A stretch of 32,689 nucleotides of DNA from NCBI GenBank assembly GCA_018372555.1, contig JAHAIU010000016.1:1-32689 (forward strand), read 5' to 3'. The notes beneath the pieces were generated by a model. It was given only the letters and a program-made list of their open reading frames with translations. It did no database searches and had not been told where the DNA came from. The translations under genes and the position numbers were made by a program. Shown here one piece after another: positions 23,537 to 32,449 of the stretch (position 1 is its first letter; every line of letters starts with the position of its first letter). This DNA comes from Clostridium sp. Lineage in GTDB: Bacteria > Bacillota > Clostridia > Clostridiales > Clostridiaceae.

Positions 23537-23917
23537 ATGGTAAAAAATTTACAAGTTTACAAATGTGATGTTTGCGGTAACATCGTAGAAATTTTAAATG
23601 TTGGTGGTGGACAACTAGTTTGTTGTGGTAAGCCAATGACTTTATTAGAAGAAAACACTGTTGATGCTGCAGTTGAAAAGCATATTCCAGTTGCAGAAGT
23701 AAAAGATGGAGAAGTACATGTTAAAGTTGGAGAAGTAGAACATCCAATGCTAGCTGAACACTTTATTCAATGGGTAGAAGTAATAACAAAAGATGGACAA
23801 GTTTTAAGACAAAACTTAAATGCTGACGAAAAACCAGTTGCAGTATTTAAAGTTGATAGCGAAATAGATAGAGTTAGAGAATATTGTAATCTACATGGAT
23901 TATGGAGCAATAAATAG
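23537..23917 (+). CDS. dfx: desulfoferrodoxin (superoxide reductase)
   Basis: A 126-aa non-haem iron protein that reduces superoxide to peroxide in anaerobes. The N-terminal desulforedoxin domain binds Fe through Cys10, Cys13 (CDVC), Cys29 and Cys30 (CCGKPM). The C-terminal superoxide reductase domain has the His4-Cys site: His49 (EKHIP), His69 (VEHPM), His75 (EHFIQW), Cys117 and His120 (EYCNLHG). Lys48, next to His49, is the usual substrate-guiding residue. All ligands are present. The SD AAGGAGTGA is strong. It is monocistronic, with a terminator at 23931. An imperfect PerR-box-like palindrome lies at 23486-23499. Confidence 0.96.
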   Translation: MVKNLQVYKCDVCGNIVEILNVGGGQLVCCGKPMTLLEENTVDAAVEKHIPVAEVKDGEVHVKVGEVEHPMLAEHFIQWVEVITKDGQVLRQNLNADEKPVAVFKVDSEIDRVREYCNLHGLWSNK

Positions 23918-23930
23918 TAAGAATAAAAAT

Positions 23931-23960
23931 GACTATCTGTAAAAGGATAGTCTTTTTTAT
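23931..23960 (+). terminator. intrinsic terminator after dfx
   Basis: GACTATC, an 8-nt loop, GATAGTC and a run of six T, 14 bp past the stop. Confidence 0.88.
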
Positions 23961-24011
23961 TTTAGAAAAGTGTTGTAATATATATAGTAAATATAGTATT
24001 GGAGGCAGTAA

Positions 24012-25163
24012 ATGAAAAAGTATTATAATATATCTACTTTTTTGATATTTGGAGTTTTTAGTATTTTAACTACATTTTATTTTCCATACCTAAATCAAGA
24101 AGTAGGTCTTAGTTTAAGTGAAGTCGGAAGAGTTGTATCAGTGGGTGCTTTATTTACTATAATAGCTCAGCCTATTTTATCTAATATATTCTCAAAGGTT
24201 AAGAGCAAAAATAAATTTATAATATTATATTTATTTGGAGTTTTAATTTCAATAATAGGATTAATGTTTATAAATAAAGATCTAGCAATTATTTATGCAC
24301 CGATTTATGGTGCTATGCTAGCATCTGTTGCTGGAATTTTTGAGATTTATATAGAAGAATTATCTATAAAAAGTAAAATTGAATTCTCAGATGTTAGAAA
24401 ATGGGGATCTATTGGATACGCCTGTGTAGTATTCTTATCAGGGCTTATATTAAATAAATTTGGATTTAGAATCTTACATATTATAGCTATAATTATTATT
24501 TGTACAATGATATTTATAATTTCAACTAAATTTAAAGATGATATTGTAATTAAGGAAGAAAAAGACCATCCAAAGTTCATAAACTTATTTAAAAATAAAA
24601 ACATAGTTTTATTAATGATTGTTATATTTTTAGGCGTAGGTAGCTATATGGGGTTAGATTTTGCTTATTCATCATATTTAGTTGATTTAGTTGATAATGT
24701 AGAAAAGGCAAATCAAATATATAGTTTTTCAATTAGTTTAAGAGTTGTTATAGAGTTCTTTTCATTTTTAATAGTTTCTAAGTACTTAATTAATGCTAAT
24801 AGTAAAAAATGCTTAACTATAGCATTGATAGTTGCTGCAATTAAGGTATTATTATTGTCAACAGGCAATATAGCTTTAGTAGTTTTAGGAGACCAATTAC
24901 ATGGTATAATGTATGGATTCTATTTAAGTTTCTTATTTAAATACTTAAGAGAGATAATAAGTAGTGAATTAGTAGCTACATCTTTTTCAGTTTTATCTGT
25001 GTTAAGTAGTGGAGGAGCGAACTTTATATATCCTTCAATTTACAGTTATATTCAAGAAAATTATGGGTACTTTAGGATGTATATTTTTGTTTTCATATCA
25101 ATAGTAATTGCTATAATAATATTTACAGTATTCTTACCGAGCAAGAAAAAGGTATTAAATTAA
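24012..25163 (+). CDS. MFS transporter
   Basis: A 383-aa membrane transporter with about 11-12 hydrophobic segments. The first half (about 1-180) contains the DVRKWGSIGYA segment after helix 4, resembling the matching loop of the LacY/nucleoside-symporter-like branch of the major facilitator superfamily. A basic, hydrophilic loop at about 178-200 (KDDIVIKEEKDHPKF) links the halves. The substrate cannot be predicted. The SD TTGGAGG is good. The stop is three bases before the next start (25167), so translation of the two is probably coupled. Confidence 0.85.
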   Translation: MKKYYNISTFLIFGVFSILTTFYFPYLNQEVGLSLSEVGRVVSVGALFTIIAQPILSNIFSKVKSKNKFIILYLFGVLISIIGLMFINKDLAIIYAPIYGAMLASVAGIFEIYIEELSIKSKIEFSDVRKWGSIGYACVVFLSGLILNKFGFRILHIIAIIIICTMIFIISTKFKDDIVIKEEKDHPKFINLFKNKNIVLLMIVIFLGVGSYMGLDFAYSSYLVDLVDNVEKANQIYSFSISLRVVIEFFSFLIVSKYLINANSKKCLTIALIVAAIKVLLLSTGNIALVVLGDQLHGIMYGFYLSFLFKYLREIISSELVATSFSVLSVLSSGGANFIYPSIYSYIQENYGYFRMYIFVFISIVIAIIIFTVFLPSKKKVLN

Positions 25164-25166
25164 CTT

Positions 25167-25859
25167 ATGGTAACTAAGAGTATAACTTTAAAGAACGAGA
25201 TAATTAATTATAGTGTCATTTATAAAAATAAAAAAAATATTTCAATAAAAATAAATGGTAACAAAAAAATATGTGTTTATGCTCCAATAGGAATAAGCTA
25301 TGATTATATTGAAGAATTATTAAAGAGTAAAGAAAATTGGATAATAAAAAATATAAAAAAAATGGATGCCAATAATTTAAATGATGGAGCTTATATTATC
25401 TATAGAGGTAGGAAGTTTTTAAAGAAAGTTGAAGAATCGATTATAGAAGAAATAGTTATAAAAAATGATTTAATCATTATTAGAACCAGAAGTACATACA
25501 CACATTATGTTAATGATTTAGTAAGTAGTTGGTATTTAGAAAATGCAAATAATGTTATTTTAAATAGAGTCAATACACTTTCTAGTAAGTATAATTTGCT
25601 ACCATCTAAAGTTTTAATAAGAAATCAAAAATCTAGATGGGGAAGCTGTAATAGTAGAAAAGAAATAAGGCTTAACTGGCGACTAGTATTGATGCCTGAT
25701 TATGTTATGGATTATATTATTATCCATGAACTATGTCATTTAAAGCATATGAATCACTCAAATAGCTTTTGGTCATTAGTATATAAGCTAGCTCCAGATT
25801 TTCAAGTGTCAAAAGAATGGTTAAAAGAAAATGGATTGTCTATTTTACAAGTAAATTAG
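25167..25859 (+). CDS. YgjP-like zinc metallopeptidase-fold protein (M48/DUF45)
   Basis: A 230-aa soluble protein of the YgjP/DUF45 family. The zinc site is complete: HELCH at 187-191 and a third His at about 197 (KHMNHS). Upstream are the family-typical KSRWGSCNSRKEIRLNWRL (156-174), which lines the site, and the beta-rich N-terminal half (SIKINGNKKICVYAPIG). Relatives are annotated as metallopeptidases; E. coli YgjP has been linked to nucleotide pyrophosphatase activity, so the substrate is uncertain. It starts three bases after the MFS stop without a clear SD, consistent with translational coupling. A strong terminator follows. Confidence 0.88.
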   Translation: MVTKSITLKNEIINYSVIYKNKKNISIKINGNKKICVYAPIGISYDYIEELLKSKENWIIKNIKKMDANNLNDGAYIIYRGRKFLKKVEESIIEEIVIKNDLIIIRTRSTYTHYVNDLVSSWYLENANNVILNRVNTLSSKYNLLPSKVLIRNQKSRWGSCNSRKEIRLNWRLVLMPDYVMDYIIIHELCHLKHMNHSNSFWSLVYKLAPDFQVSKEWLKENGLSILQVN

Positions 25860-25871
25860 TAGAAAATATAT

Positions 25872-25934
25872 AAATGAATTATGTATTATTAACTACTTTA
25901 AGGTGGTGAGTAATATATAATTCATTTTTTTATT
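25872..25934 (+). terminator. long-stem intrinsic terminator
   Basis: AAATGAATTAT pairs with ATAATTCATTT and the stem continues inward with a few mismatches to AACTAC/GTGGT, about 23 bp in all. A run of seven T follows. It closes the MFS-metallopeptidase pair. Confidence 0.85.
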
Positions 25935-26020
25935 AAAATTGTTCTTTTATATATATAAATATAATTGTATAATATTATAATAGCAATAAATGGTATTACT
26001 AGAGAAAGGTGGGAATGACA

Positions 26021-27748
26021 GTGAGAAGAATACTAAAATACTTATTAAAAGAAAAATGGCTACTTATAATAGGGACAATGGCTATGGTTTTTATTATACT
26101 AATTGACCAAGTAACGCCAATGCTACAAAAAATTATAGTTGATAGAGGAATAATAAATCAGGAATATGCAATTATACCATCAATTTTATTAGGATTTTTA
26201 ATAGTGACTTTGTTAAAAGCAATTTTTGGATACGGAAAGGAATTTTTATATGATTATATTAGTGCAAAGGTTCACTATAATATAAGAACAGAATTATTTT
26301 CTCATATACAAAGCTTTGAATTTGATTACTTTGACAAGACTAATACTGGTGAATTAATGTCTAGAATAGGAGAAGATATAGAAAATATATGGCAAACAAT
26401 ATCCTATGGTCTTAGGATGTTTGTAGAAAATATACTATATTTTTCATTTAGTACTGTTATTTTATTTTATTTAAATTGGAAACTAACAGTGATATGCTTG
26501 CTTATTTTGTCTCCAATAGGGATTTTAGCTTACAAATTGGAAAGTAAGTTAAATGATGGATATGAGGAGATAAGCGATAAGACAGCAGAAATTAATACCC
26601 GTGCTCAAGAAAATATTTCTGGTGTTAGATTAGTTAAGGCCTTTAGTAGAGAAAAATATGAAATAGAAAGGTTTTTCTCTTTAAATAAGCAATATTACAA
26701 GTTAAATTTAGAACAAGCTAAAACTATATCGAAAAGTTTTCCTGTAATTGAATTTTTAGCTAACATTACTCTTATTGCTATGATAATAGTAGGAGGATAT
26801 TTTGTTTTAATTGATGAAATAACTATTGGTACTCTTGTAGCATTTTCAGGTTATATAGGAAATTTAATATGGCCAATGAGACAAATAGGGTGGCTAATGG
26901 ACGTTCTTTCTAAGAATAAAGCATCTACCATGAAGATAAATAATATTTTTGATAGATTTACTAAAATTAACTCGAATAGTGGTAGAGAACTTAATGCTAT
27001 AGAAGGAGCTATTGAATTTAGTAATGTAAGCTTTAAATATGATGATGAATTAGTTTTAAAAAATATTAACTTAAATATTAGATCAGGTTCTACAGTAGCT
27101 ATAATGGGACAAACAGGTTCAGGAAAAAGTACACTTCTGTCCTTAATAGGAAGATATTATGATGCTACTACTGGAGATATAAAAATTGATAAAGTAGATG
27201 TTAAAGATATAAACTTGAATACACTAAGAAAAAATATGTCAGTTGTTCAACAAGACACTTTTTTATTCTCTGATTCAGTAGTAAACAATCTCAAATTTGG
27301 AAAAGTAGATGCTACTGTAGATGATATTATTAGCGGAGCTGATAAATCTTGTGCTTTAGAATTTATTGAGGAGCTTCAAGATGGGTTTAATACTGAAATA
27401 GGTGAAAGGGGTGTTGGGCTTTCTGGTGGACAAAAACAAAGAATTTCAATAGCAAGAGCAATAATAAGAAATGCACCTATACTTATTTTAGATGATTCAA
27501 CTTCAGCATTAGATATGGAAACAGAGCATGAGCTATTAAAGAACTTAAATAAAATAAAGAAGGGTAAAACTACTATATTAGTAGCTCATAGAATTTCAGC
27601 AGTGAAAAATGCTGACTTAATAGTATTTATGAAAAATGGAGAAATAGTTGAAAAAGGTACTCATAATGAGTTAATTGAAAAGAAAAAACATTACTATAAT
27701 GTATATAAGGAGCAATTTAAGGATTTTAATAATTTGGAGGTTATATAA
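26021..27748 (+). CDS. heterodimeric ABC exporter subunit A (BmrC/TM287 type)
   Basis: A 575-aa half-transporter with six membrane helices (about 15-290) followed by a nucleotide-binding domain: Walker A GQTGSGKST (363-371), Q-loop about 410, signature LSGGQ (467-471), Walker B LILD (488-491) and switch His523. The residue after Walker B is Asp492 instead of the catalytic Glu, which marks the degenerate ATP site of heterodimeric exporters such as BmrCD, LmrCD and TM287/288. These export drugs, lipids or peptides. The SD AAAGGTGG is spaced 8 nt from GTG 26021; ATG 26015 is an alternative start. It ends one base before the partner gene, whose SD is inside this gene. Confidence 0.88.
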   Translation: MRRILKYLLKEKWLLIIGTMAMVFIILIDQVTPMLQKIIVDRGIINQEYAIIPSILLGFLIVTLLKAIFGYGKEFLYDYISAKVHYNIRTELFSHIQSFEFDYFDKTNTGELMSRIGEDIENIWQTISYGLRMFVENILYFSFSTVILFYLNWKLTVICLLILSPIGILAYKLESKLNDGYEEISDKTAEINTRAQENISGVRLVKAFSREKYEIERFFSLNKQYYKLNLEQAKTISKSFPVIEFLANITLIAMIIVGGYFVLIDEITIGTLVAFSGYIGNLIWPMRQIGWLMDVLSKNKASTMKINNIFDRFTKINSNSGRELNAIEGAIEFSNVSFKYDDELVLKNINLNIRSGSTVAIMGQTGSGKSTLLSLIGRYYDATTGDIKIDKVDVKDINLNTLRKNMSVVQQDTFLFSDSVVNNLKFGKVDATVDDIISGADKSCALEFIEELQDGFNTEIGERGVGLSGGQKQRISIARAIIRNAPILILDDSTSALDMETEHELLKNLNKIKKGKTTILVAHRISAVKNADLIVFMKNGEIVEKGTHNELIEKKKHYYNVYKEQFKDFNNLEVI

Positions 27749-27749
27749 T

Positions 27750-29525
27750 ATGCCTAATGAAAAGGAACATATTAGAAGTAAAAAAGAAATAGTATTTAGG
27801 CTATTTTCTTATTTAAAGGATTATAAAAAAGAATCAGTAATATCCATAATACTTATGGGACTTATAACTATTTCTAATAATTTAAATCCTTATTTAATGA
27901 AAATAGCTATAGACAATAATATAAAGAACAAAGATATAAAAGGATTAGTATATATAGGGCTCTTTTTAGTAGTTGTCAATATATTTACCTTAATATTATC
28001 CAAAATTAAATGGAAGATAATAAGCTATGTAACAAATAGTATTTTGGTTAATATAAGAATGGAACTCTACAAGCATATTCAAAAGTTGCCTTTCAACTTT
28101 TTTGATAGAAGGCCCGTAGGAAAAATCTTAGCTAGGGTTATGGGTGATGTAAATTCATTAAAAAATCTTTTTGATCAAAGTATTCAATCATTAATTCCAG
28201 AAGTAGTGAGTTTAATTTCTGTAATTATTTTTATGATAATCTTAGACTTTAAACTTGCTATAGCTTGTATACTTCTATTACCAGTTTTAGCGCTTGGAAT
28301 GTTTATGATAGAAGTGAGTTCAAGAAAAAAATGGGCTGAATATAGAAGTAAAAGATCTATTTTAAATGGTTATACCCACGAAGATATATCTGGAATAAAG
28401 GTAGTTCAATCCTATGCAAAGGAAAATGATACTGATGACAAATTTAAGCTGCTTGTGTGGGATCATTTAAAGAGCTTTATAAATGCAGTTAAAGTTAATG
28501 ATTTTATTTGGCCTATAGTTGAGCTGTCTTGGGGCCTAGGAACCATTATAGTCTTTTATTTAGGTTATACTCTAATAAGAAGTGGAGATTTAGAAATAGG
28601 TACATTATTAGCATTCTCAATGTATATAGGAATGTTTTGGAGACCTATTATGAACTTATCTAATTTTTATAATACTCTTATTACAAATCTTTCTGCAGCA
28701 GATAGAATTTTTGAAATTTTAGATATAGAACCTTTTATCAAGGATGACTTAGATAAAGATAATATTGGAGCAATTAAAGGTGAAGTAGAATTTAAAAATG
28801 TATCTTTTTCATATAGTGAAGAAGAAAAAGATTTAGTTCTAAAAGATGTAAGCTTTAAAATAGAAAAGGGAGAAAAGATAGCATTAGTAGGAGAAACTGG
28901 AGCAGGAAAAACTACTATAGTTTCTTTAATTAGCAGATTCTATAATCCTACAAATGGTGAAATATTAATTGACAATAAAAATGTGCTTGACTATAATTTG
29001 GAATCTATAAGAAGTCAAATGGGGATAATGCTACAAGATACCTTCTTATTCTCAACAAGCATTAAAGAAAATATAAGATATGGAAAGCTAGATGCTACAG
29101 ATGAGGAAATAATTGAGGCTGCAAAAGCAGTTAATGCACATGACTTTATTATGTCTTTAGAAAATGGATATGATACTATGGTAAATGAAAGAGGTACTAG
29201 GCTTTCATTGGGACAAAGACAATTATTATCTTTTGCAAGAGCATTACTGGCAAATCCTAGAATTCTTATATTAGATGAGGCTACCTCAAATATTGATACT
29301 CAAACTGAAATTATAGTACAAAAAGGTATTGAAAAGCTATTATCTAATAGAACATCCTTTGTAATAGCCCATAGATTATCTACTATTAGAGACTGTGATA
29401 AAATAATAGTAATTGATAATGGAGAAATCACAGAGACAGGTACTCATGAGGAACTTTTAAACTTAAAGGGGTATTATTATGAACTATATAAAGCACAATA
29501 TAGTTTTTTAAATAAAGGTGCTTAA
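27750..29525 (+). CDS. heterodimeric ABC exporter subunit B (BmrD/TM288 type)
   Basis: A 591-aa half-transporter, partner of the preceding gene. It has six membrane helices (about 25-310) and then a nucleotide-binding domain: Walker A GETGAGKTT (381-389), signature LSLGQ (485-489, Gly replaced by Leu), Walker B LILDE with catalytic Glu510, and switch His541. The active ATP site would combine this Walker A/B with LSGGQ of subunit A; the weak site combines Asp492 of A with LSLGQ here. The start is ATG 27750 with GGAGG nine bases upstream; longer frames run back into subunit A without an SD. The substrate is unknown. Confidence 0.9.
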   Translation: MPNEKEHIRSKKEIVFRLFSYLKDYKKESVISIILMGLITISNNLNPYLMKIAIDNNIKNKDIKGLVYIGLFLVVVNIFTLILSKIKWKIISYVTNSILVNIRMELYKHIQKLPFNFFDRRPVGKILARVMGDVNSLKNLFDQSIQSLIPEVVSLISVIIFMIILDFKLAIACILLLPVLALGMFMIEVSSRKKWAEYRSKRSILNGYTHEDISGIKVVQSYAKENDTDDKFKLLVWDHLKSFINAVKVNDFIWPIVELSWGLGTIIVFYLGYTLIRSGDLEIGTLLAFSMYIGMFWRPIMNLSNFYNTLITNLSAADRIFEILDIEPFIKDDLDKDNIGAIKGEVEFKNVSFSYSEEEKDLVLKDVSFKIEKGEKIALVGETGAGKTTIVSLISRFYNPTNGEILIDNKNVLDYNLESIRSQMGIMLQDTFLFSTSIKENIRYGKLDATDEEIIEAAKAVNAHDFIMSLENGYDTMVNERGTRLSLGQRQLLSFARALLANPRILILDEATSNIDTQTEIIVQKGIEKLLSNRTSFVIAHRLSTIRDCDKIIVIDNGEITETGTHEELLNLKGYYYELYKAQYSFLNKGA

Positions 29526-29596
29526 ATATACTAGTCAAAACTTCATTTTCCAATTATAATAATCTTGTAATTATTTTAAAACATAAGGAGAAAGAG

Positions 29597-29824
29597 ATGA
29601 GAGCAGTATATAGAAACCCTAAGGAACTTGCAACTTGTTTAAAGGACATAGTAGATAATTATTTGGAATTTTTAATTAGCTATGAAGAAATGGAAACAAG
29701 GATAAAAAAGATAGTTGAGGCTAATGGGGAAAGAGTTTATAAAGATGGGAATATTTCTTTAAAGCTATATCCTTATTTAGGCGATGATAGGGTAGAAATA
29801 ATAGATAAAATAGTAAAAGAATAA
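29597..29824 (+). CDS. small conserved protein, 75 aa (TIGR04540-like)
   Basis: A soluble, mainly helical 75-aa protein beginning MRAVYRNPKELATCLK. The RNPKELA start and length resemble a small uncharacterised clostridial family I associate with TIGR04540; that link is from memory. The function is unknown. The SD AAGGAG is well placed. A GC-rich hairpin follows at 29834-29854. It is separated by 71 bp from the exporter, with no terminator between, so read-through from that operon is possible. Confidence 0.7.
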   Translation: MRAVYRNPKELATCLKDIVDNYLEFLISYEEMETRIKKIVEANGERVYKDGNISLKLYPYLGDDRVEIIDKIVKE

Positions 29825-29833
29825 AGCAAATAT

Positions 29834-29854
29834 AGGGGTGATTAAAGCACCCCT
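29834..29854 (+). terminator. probable terminator hairpin
   Basis: AGGGGTG, a 7-nt loop, CACCCCT, followed only by TCTATAATG. The stem is strong but the T-run is poor. Confidence 0.5.
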
Positions 29855-29968
29855 TCTATAATGCAATTAATTATAAAGTTATTATTTAATAATTACTAAG
29901 TATTACATTAATAGTAATTTATAATATTAATTTTTAGAGATAACTATGCTTTATTATATGAGGTGTAT

Positions 29969-30595
29969 ATGCTAAAGAATATAATAAATAAGTACAGTAA
30001 TAATTCAGCTTATATTAATGGATGGAAAGAGATGAATAGAGCTTCTGTAATTATTTTTCTTGCAGAGATTGATAGTGAGATTAATGTTCTATTTCAAATG
30101 AGATCGAAAAAGATGAGGAGCCAACCTGGTGATATCTCATTTCCAGGAGGGAAAATAGAAGAAGGTGAAGATCCAAGGGAAGCAGCTATTAGGGAAACTT
30201 ATGAAGAAATTGGGTTAAATAAATGTGATTTTGAAATTGTTGCACCACTAAATATATTAACAACTCATTATAATTTGTTAATACATCCTTATTTAGGATA
30301 CATAAATGATATTACTAAGATAAAAATTAGTAGAGATGAAGTAGATCATATCTTTTTTGTGCCATTAGAATATTTTATAGATAACGAACCATTAATAATT
30401 AATAGTGAAATGGTAGTGAAAAGAAATGAAGACTTCCCATATGAAAGAATAAATGGTGGGAAAAATTATAAGTTTAAAAATGGATTATATAAATCGCTAT
30501 TTTATAAATATAATGATTATAATATTTGGGGAATCACAGCTATTATGTTAAATGATTTTATTAATGATTTAAAGGATAAGAACGTTGTATTCTAG
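29969..30595 (+). CDS. Nudix hydrolase, CoA pyrophosphatase (NudL) type
   Basis: A 208-aa soluble pyrophosphohydrolase. The Nudix box is complete at 61-83: G-x5-E-x7-REtyEEiGL (starting GKIEEGEDPREAA). Immediately before it is MRSKKMRSQPGDISFPGG (44-61), the signature of the CoA-pyrophosphatase group that hydrolyses CoA and its derivatives to 3',5'-ADP and phosphopantetheine. Length fits the group. ATG 29969 has GAGG five bases upstream; the GTG two codons earlier overlaps that SD. It probably has its own promoter, since a hairpin precedes it. A strong terminator follows at 30652-30679. Confidence 0.9.
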   Translation: MLKNIINKYSNNSAYINGWKEMNRASVIIFLAEIDSEINVLFQMRSKKMRSQPGDISFPGGKIEEGEDPREAAIRETYEEIGLNKCDFEIVAPLNILTTHYNLLIHPYLGYINDITKIKISRDEVDHIFFVPLEYFIDNEPLIINSEMVVKRNEDFPYERINGGKNYKFKNGLYKSLFYKYNDYNIWGITAIMLNDFINDLKDKNVVF

Positions 30596-30651
30596 AATAA
30601 ATTTAATTATAGTGTATTATTTATTACAAATTACTAAATAAAATATATAAA

Positions 30652-30680
30652 GGCCTCTGTATATGCAGAGGCTTTTTTTA
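30652..30680. terminator. intrinsic terminator between convergent genes
   Basis: GCCTCTG, a 6-nt loop, CAGAGGC, then seven T on the plus strand. It lies just past the minus-strand permease stop and probably serves both genes, more strongly the plus one. Confidence 0.88.
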
Positions 30681-30686
30681 TGATTA

Positions 30687-31973
30687 TTATATTGAGTTTA
30701 ATATTAAATATAAAAGGAAAACTAAAGAAGTTAAATAAACTGCTGGAGATATTTCTTTTCTTTTATTAGTAAAGAACTTAATAAGAGTATAAGATATAAA
30801 ACCAAATGCTATACCATCTATAATACTGAAGGTAAAAGGTATTAAAATTATAGTTAAAAAGCAAGGTATAGCTTCAGATACATCCGAAAAATTTATATTG
30901 GTTATTCCTTTAATCATAAGGCTACCTATAATAATTAAAATAGGAGCAATTACTTCGTTAGGTATTAAACTTATAAAAGGTATAAATAGTAAAGATAATA
31001 ATATAAGTAATGAACAAATAAAAGAAGTTAAACCAGTTTTACCACCTTCAGCAATACCAGCAGTACCTTCAACAGTTGATACAGAAGGACTTGTTCCAAG
31101 CAATCCACAGGCTATATTAGATAAAGCAATAGCTCTTAATGCTTTGTTTTGTTTCTCTGGTGCTTGCAATAACTTCGAAACTTGTCCATGTAGCAATCCT
31201 ATGTTTTCAAAAACAATAACCAAAGTTAGTGAAAATGTAGCAATCCAAAATTCAACTGTAAGAAATTTACCAAAATCTATATTAAAGAATATCTCATTAT
31301 AAGCATTAAAATTTGGAAGGGTAAAGTTTATAGTAGACAAATCTACAAAGTTAAAGACAATCGCTAAAATTGTTCCGACAATAATACTAATTAGAAAACT
31401 TCCTTTTATATTTTTTACAAATAAAATAATTGTTAAAAATAGCATAAATATAAAAAACATAACTCTTGGATTAGATAAATCAGATATTTTTACCATTGTT
31501 GTAGCATCTGATGTAATAATTCCACCTTTTTGTAAGCCTAAGAATGTAATAAATAACCCTATTCCAATAGTAATAGACTCTTTTAAAGAATTTGGTATAG
31601 ATTTATCTAAAATTTTAGCTAATGGAGTTATTGAAATAAGTAAAAATAATATACCTGATATAAATACACTGGCTAAAGCTTCATTATAATTTAAATTCAT
31701 AGTTAAAACTATTGTATAAGTAAATAATGCATTAATACCCATACCTGGCATTATAATTAATGGGGTATTACTTAGGAATGCAACTAAAAAGCAACCTACA
31801 AAGGAAGCTAATATTGTTGCAATAATAAGAGGTTCTTCATTTATTCCAGAATCACTTAATATACTTGCATTAACTATAATTATATAAACCGCTGCAAAAA
31901 AAGATGTAAAAGCGGCAATAGCCTCTGTTTTAAAAGTTGTATTATGCTCTTTCAATTTAAAAAAGTTATTCAT
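30687..31973 (-). CDS. NCS2-family purine (guanine/hypoxanthine-type) permease
   Basis: A 428-aa membrane transporter with about 12-14 hydrophobic segments, likely a proton symporter for purine bases. It matches the AzgA/PbuG-like branch of NCS2: EAIAAFTSFFAAVYIIIVN (about 17-35), MPGMGINALFTYTIV (about 75-89) and the substrate-loop region TVEGTAGIAEGGKTGLTS (about 299-316). ATG 31973 is chosen because an in-frame ATG five codons earlier overlaps the SD (GAGGT) that serves it. No purine riboswitch is visible in the 190 bp upstream. It is divergent from csoR. The exact base transported is inference. Confidence 0.88.
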   Translation of the reverse strand: MNNFFKLKEHNTTFKTEAIAAFTSFFAAVYIIIVNASILSDSGINEEPLIIATILASFVGCFLVAFLSNTPLIIMPGMGINALFTYTIVLTMNLNYNEALASVFISGILFLLISITPLAKILDKSIPNSLKESITIGIGLFITFLGLQKGGIITSDATTMVKISDLSNPRVMFFIFMLFLTIILFVKNIKGSFLISIIVGTILAIVFNFVDLSTINFTLPNFNAYNEIFFNIDFGKFLTVEFWIATFSLTLVIVFENIGLLHGQVSKLLQAPEKQNKALRAIALSNIACGLLGTSPSVSTVEGTAGIAEGGKTGLTSFICSLLILLSLLFIPFISLIPNEVIAPILIIIGSLMIKGITNINFSDVSEAIPCFLTIILIPFTFSIIDGIAFGFISYTLIKFFTNKRKEISPAVYLTSLVFLLYLILNSI

Positions 31974-32102
31974 TTTTATTAACCTCATTTCTTAAAGTTT
32001 TAAGTTATAATTATATTATGAAATATAGCTATTTCTTTAATATTGTTTTCATAAGAAGCCATATTATTCATAACAAATAATTATATAATATATCTATAGA
32101 TA

Positions 32103-32130
32103 TTGACAATAATATTAATGATATTATAAT
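32103..32130 (+). promoter_or_regulatory. csoR-copZ promoter
   Basis: TTGACA (32103-32108), a 16-nt spacer and TATAAT (32125-32130). The start of transcription would fall near 32137, so the CsoR-type operator lies in the first bases of the transcript. Confidence 0.8.
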
Positions 32131-32138
32131 TATATATA

Positions 32139-32153
32139 CACCCCTAGTGGGTG
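32139..32153. promoter_or_regulatory. CsoR-type operator
   Basis: A GC-rich palindrome CACCC-CTAGT-GGGTG in AT-rich DNA, matching the CsoR-family operator layout (C-rich half, 5-nt centre, G-rich half). It lies between the -10 box and the SD of the csoR gene and would allow autorepression relieved by Cu(I). Confidence 0.75.
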
Positions 32154-32165
32154 GGGGAGGTAAAA

Positions 32166-32432
32166 ATGAACGATGAAAGAAAAAAAGCACTACAATCTTT
32201 AAAAACAGCTAGGGGGCAAATTGAGGGGATAATAAAGATGATTGAAGATGATAGATATTGTATTGATATATCTAATCAAATTTTTGCTGCTCAATCTTTA
32301 TTAAAGAAATCGAATTTAATTATTTTAGAAAATCATTTATCTCACTGTGTTAAAGATGCTTGTATAAACGGTGATGGGGATGAAAAAATAACAGAGATAA
32401 TGAAGATACTAGATAAAGTTATAAGTAGATAA
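32166..32432 (+). CDS. csoR: copper-sensing repressor, CsoR family
   Basis: An 88-aa all-helical DNA-binding protein of the CsoR/RcnR (DUF156) family. The Cu(I) ligand triad Cys-His-Cys is in place: Cys32 (RYCID), His57 (ENHLSHC) and Cys61, with the same 25- and 4-residue spacing as Mycobacterium CsoR (36/61/65). RGQIEGI (16-22) is the family DNA-contact segment. The apo-form binds the operator and copper releases it. ATG 32166 follows GGGGGAGG by five bases; a GTG at 32151 lies in the operator and SD. It is followed after 17 bp by the copper chaperone, fitting a csoR-copZ(-copA) operon. Confidence 0.92.
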   Translation: MNDERKKALQSLKTARGQIEGIIKMIEDDRYCIDISNQIFAAQSLLKKSNLIILENHLSHCVKDACINGDGDEKITEIMKILDKVISR

Positions 32433-32449
32433 AATTAGGAGGTATTATT

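Noticed and set aside
27675..27749. Longer N-terminus of ABC subunit B overlapping subunit A
   Set aside because: The well-placed SD (GGAGG) serves ATG 27750; the extension only reads the end of subunit A in another frame.
31989..32102. Possible purine riboswitch upstream of the NCS2 permease
   Set aside because: On the minus strand I found none of the conserved purine-aptamer core; only short AT palindromes are visible.
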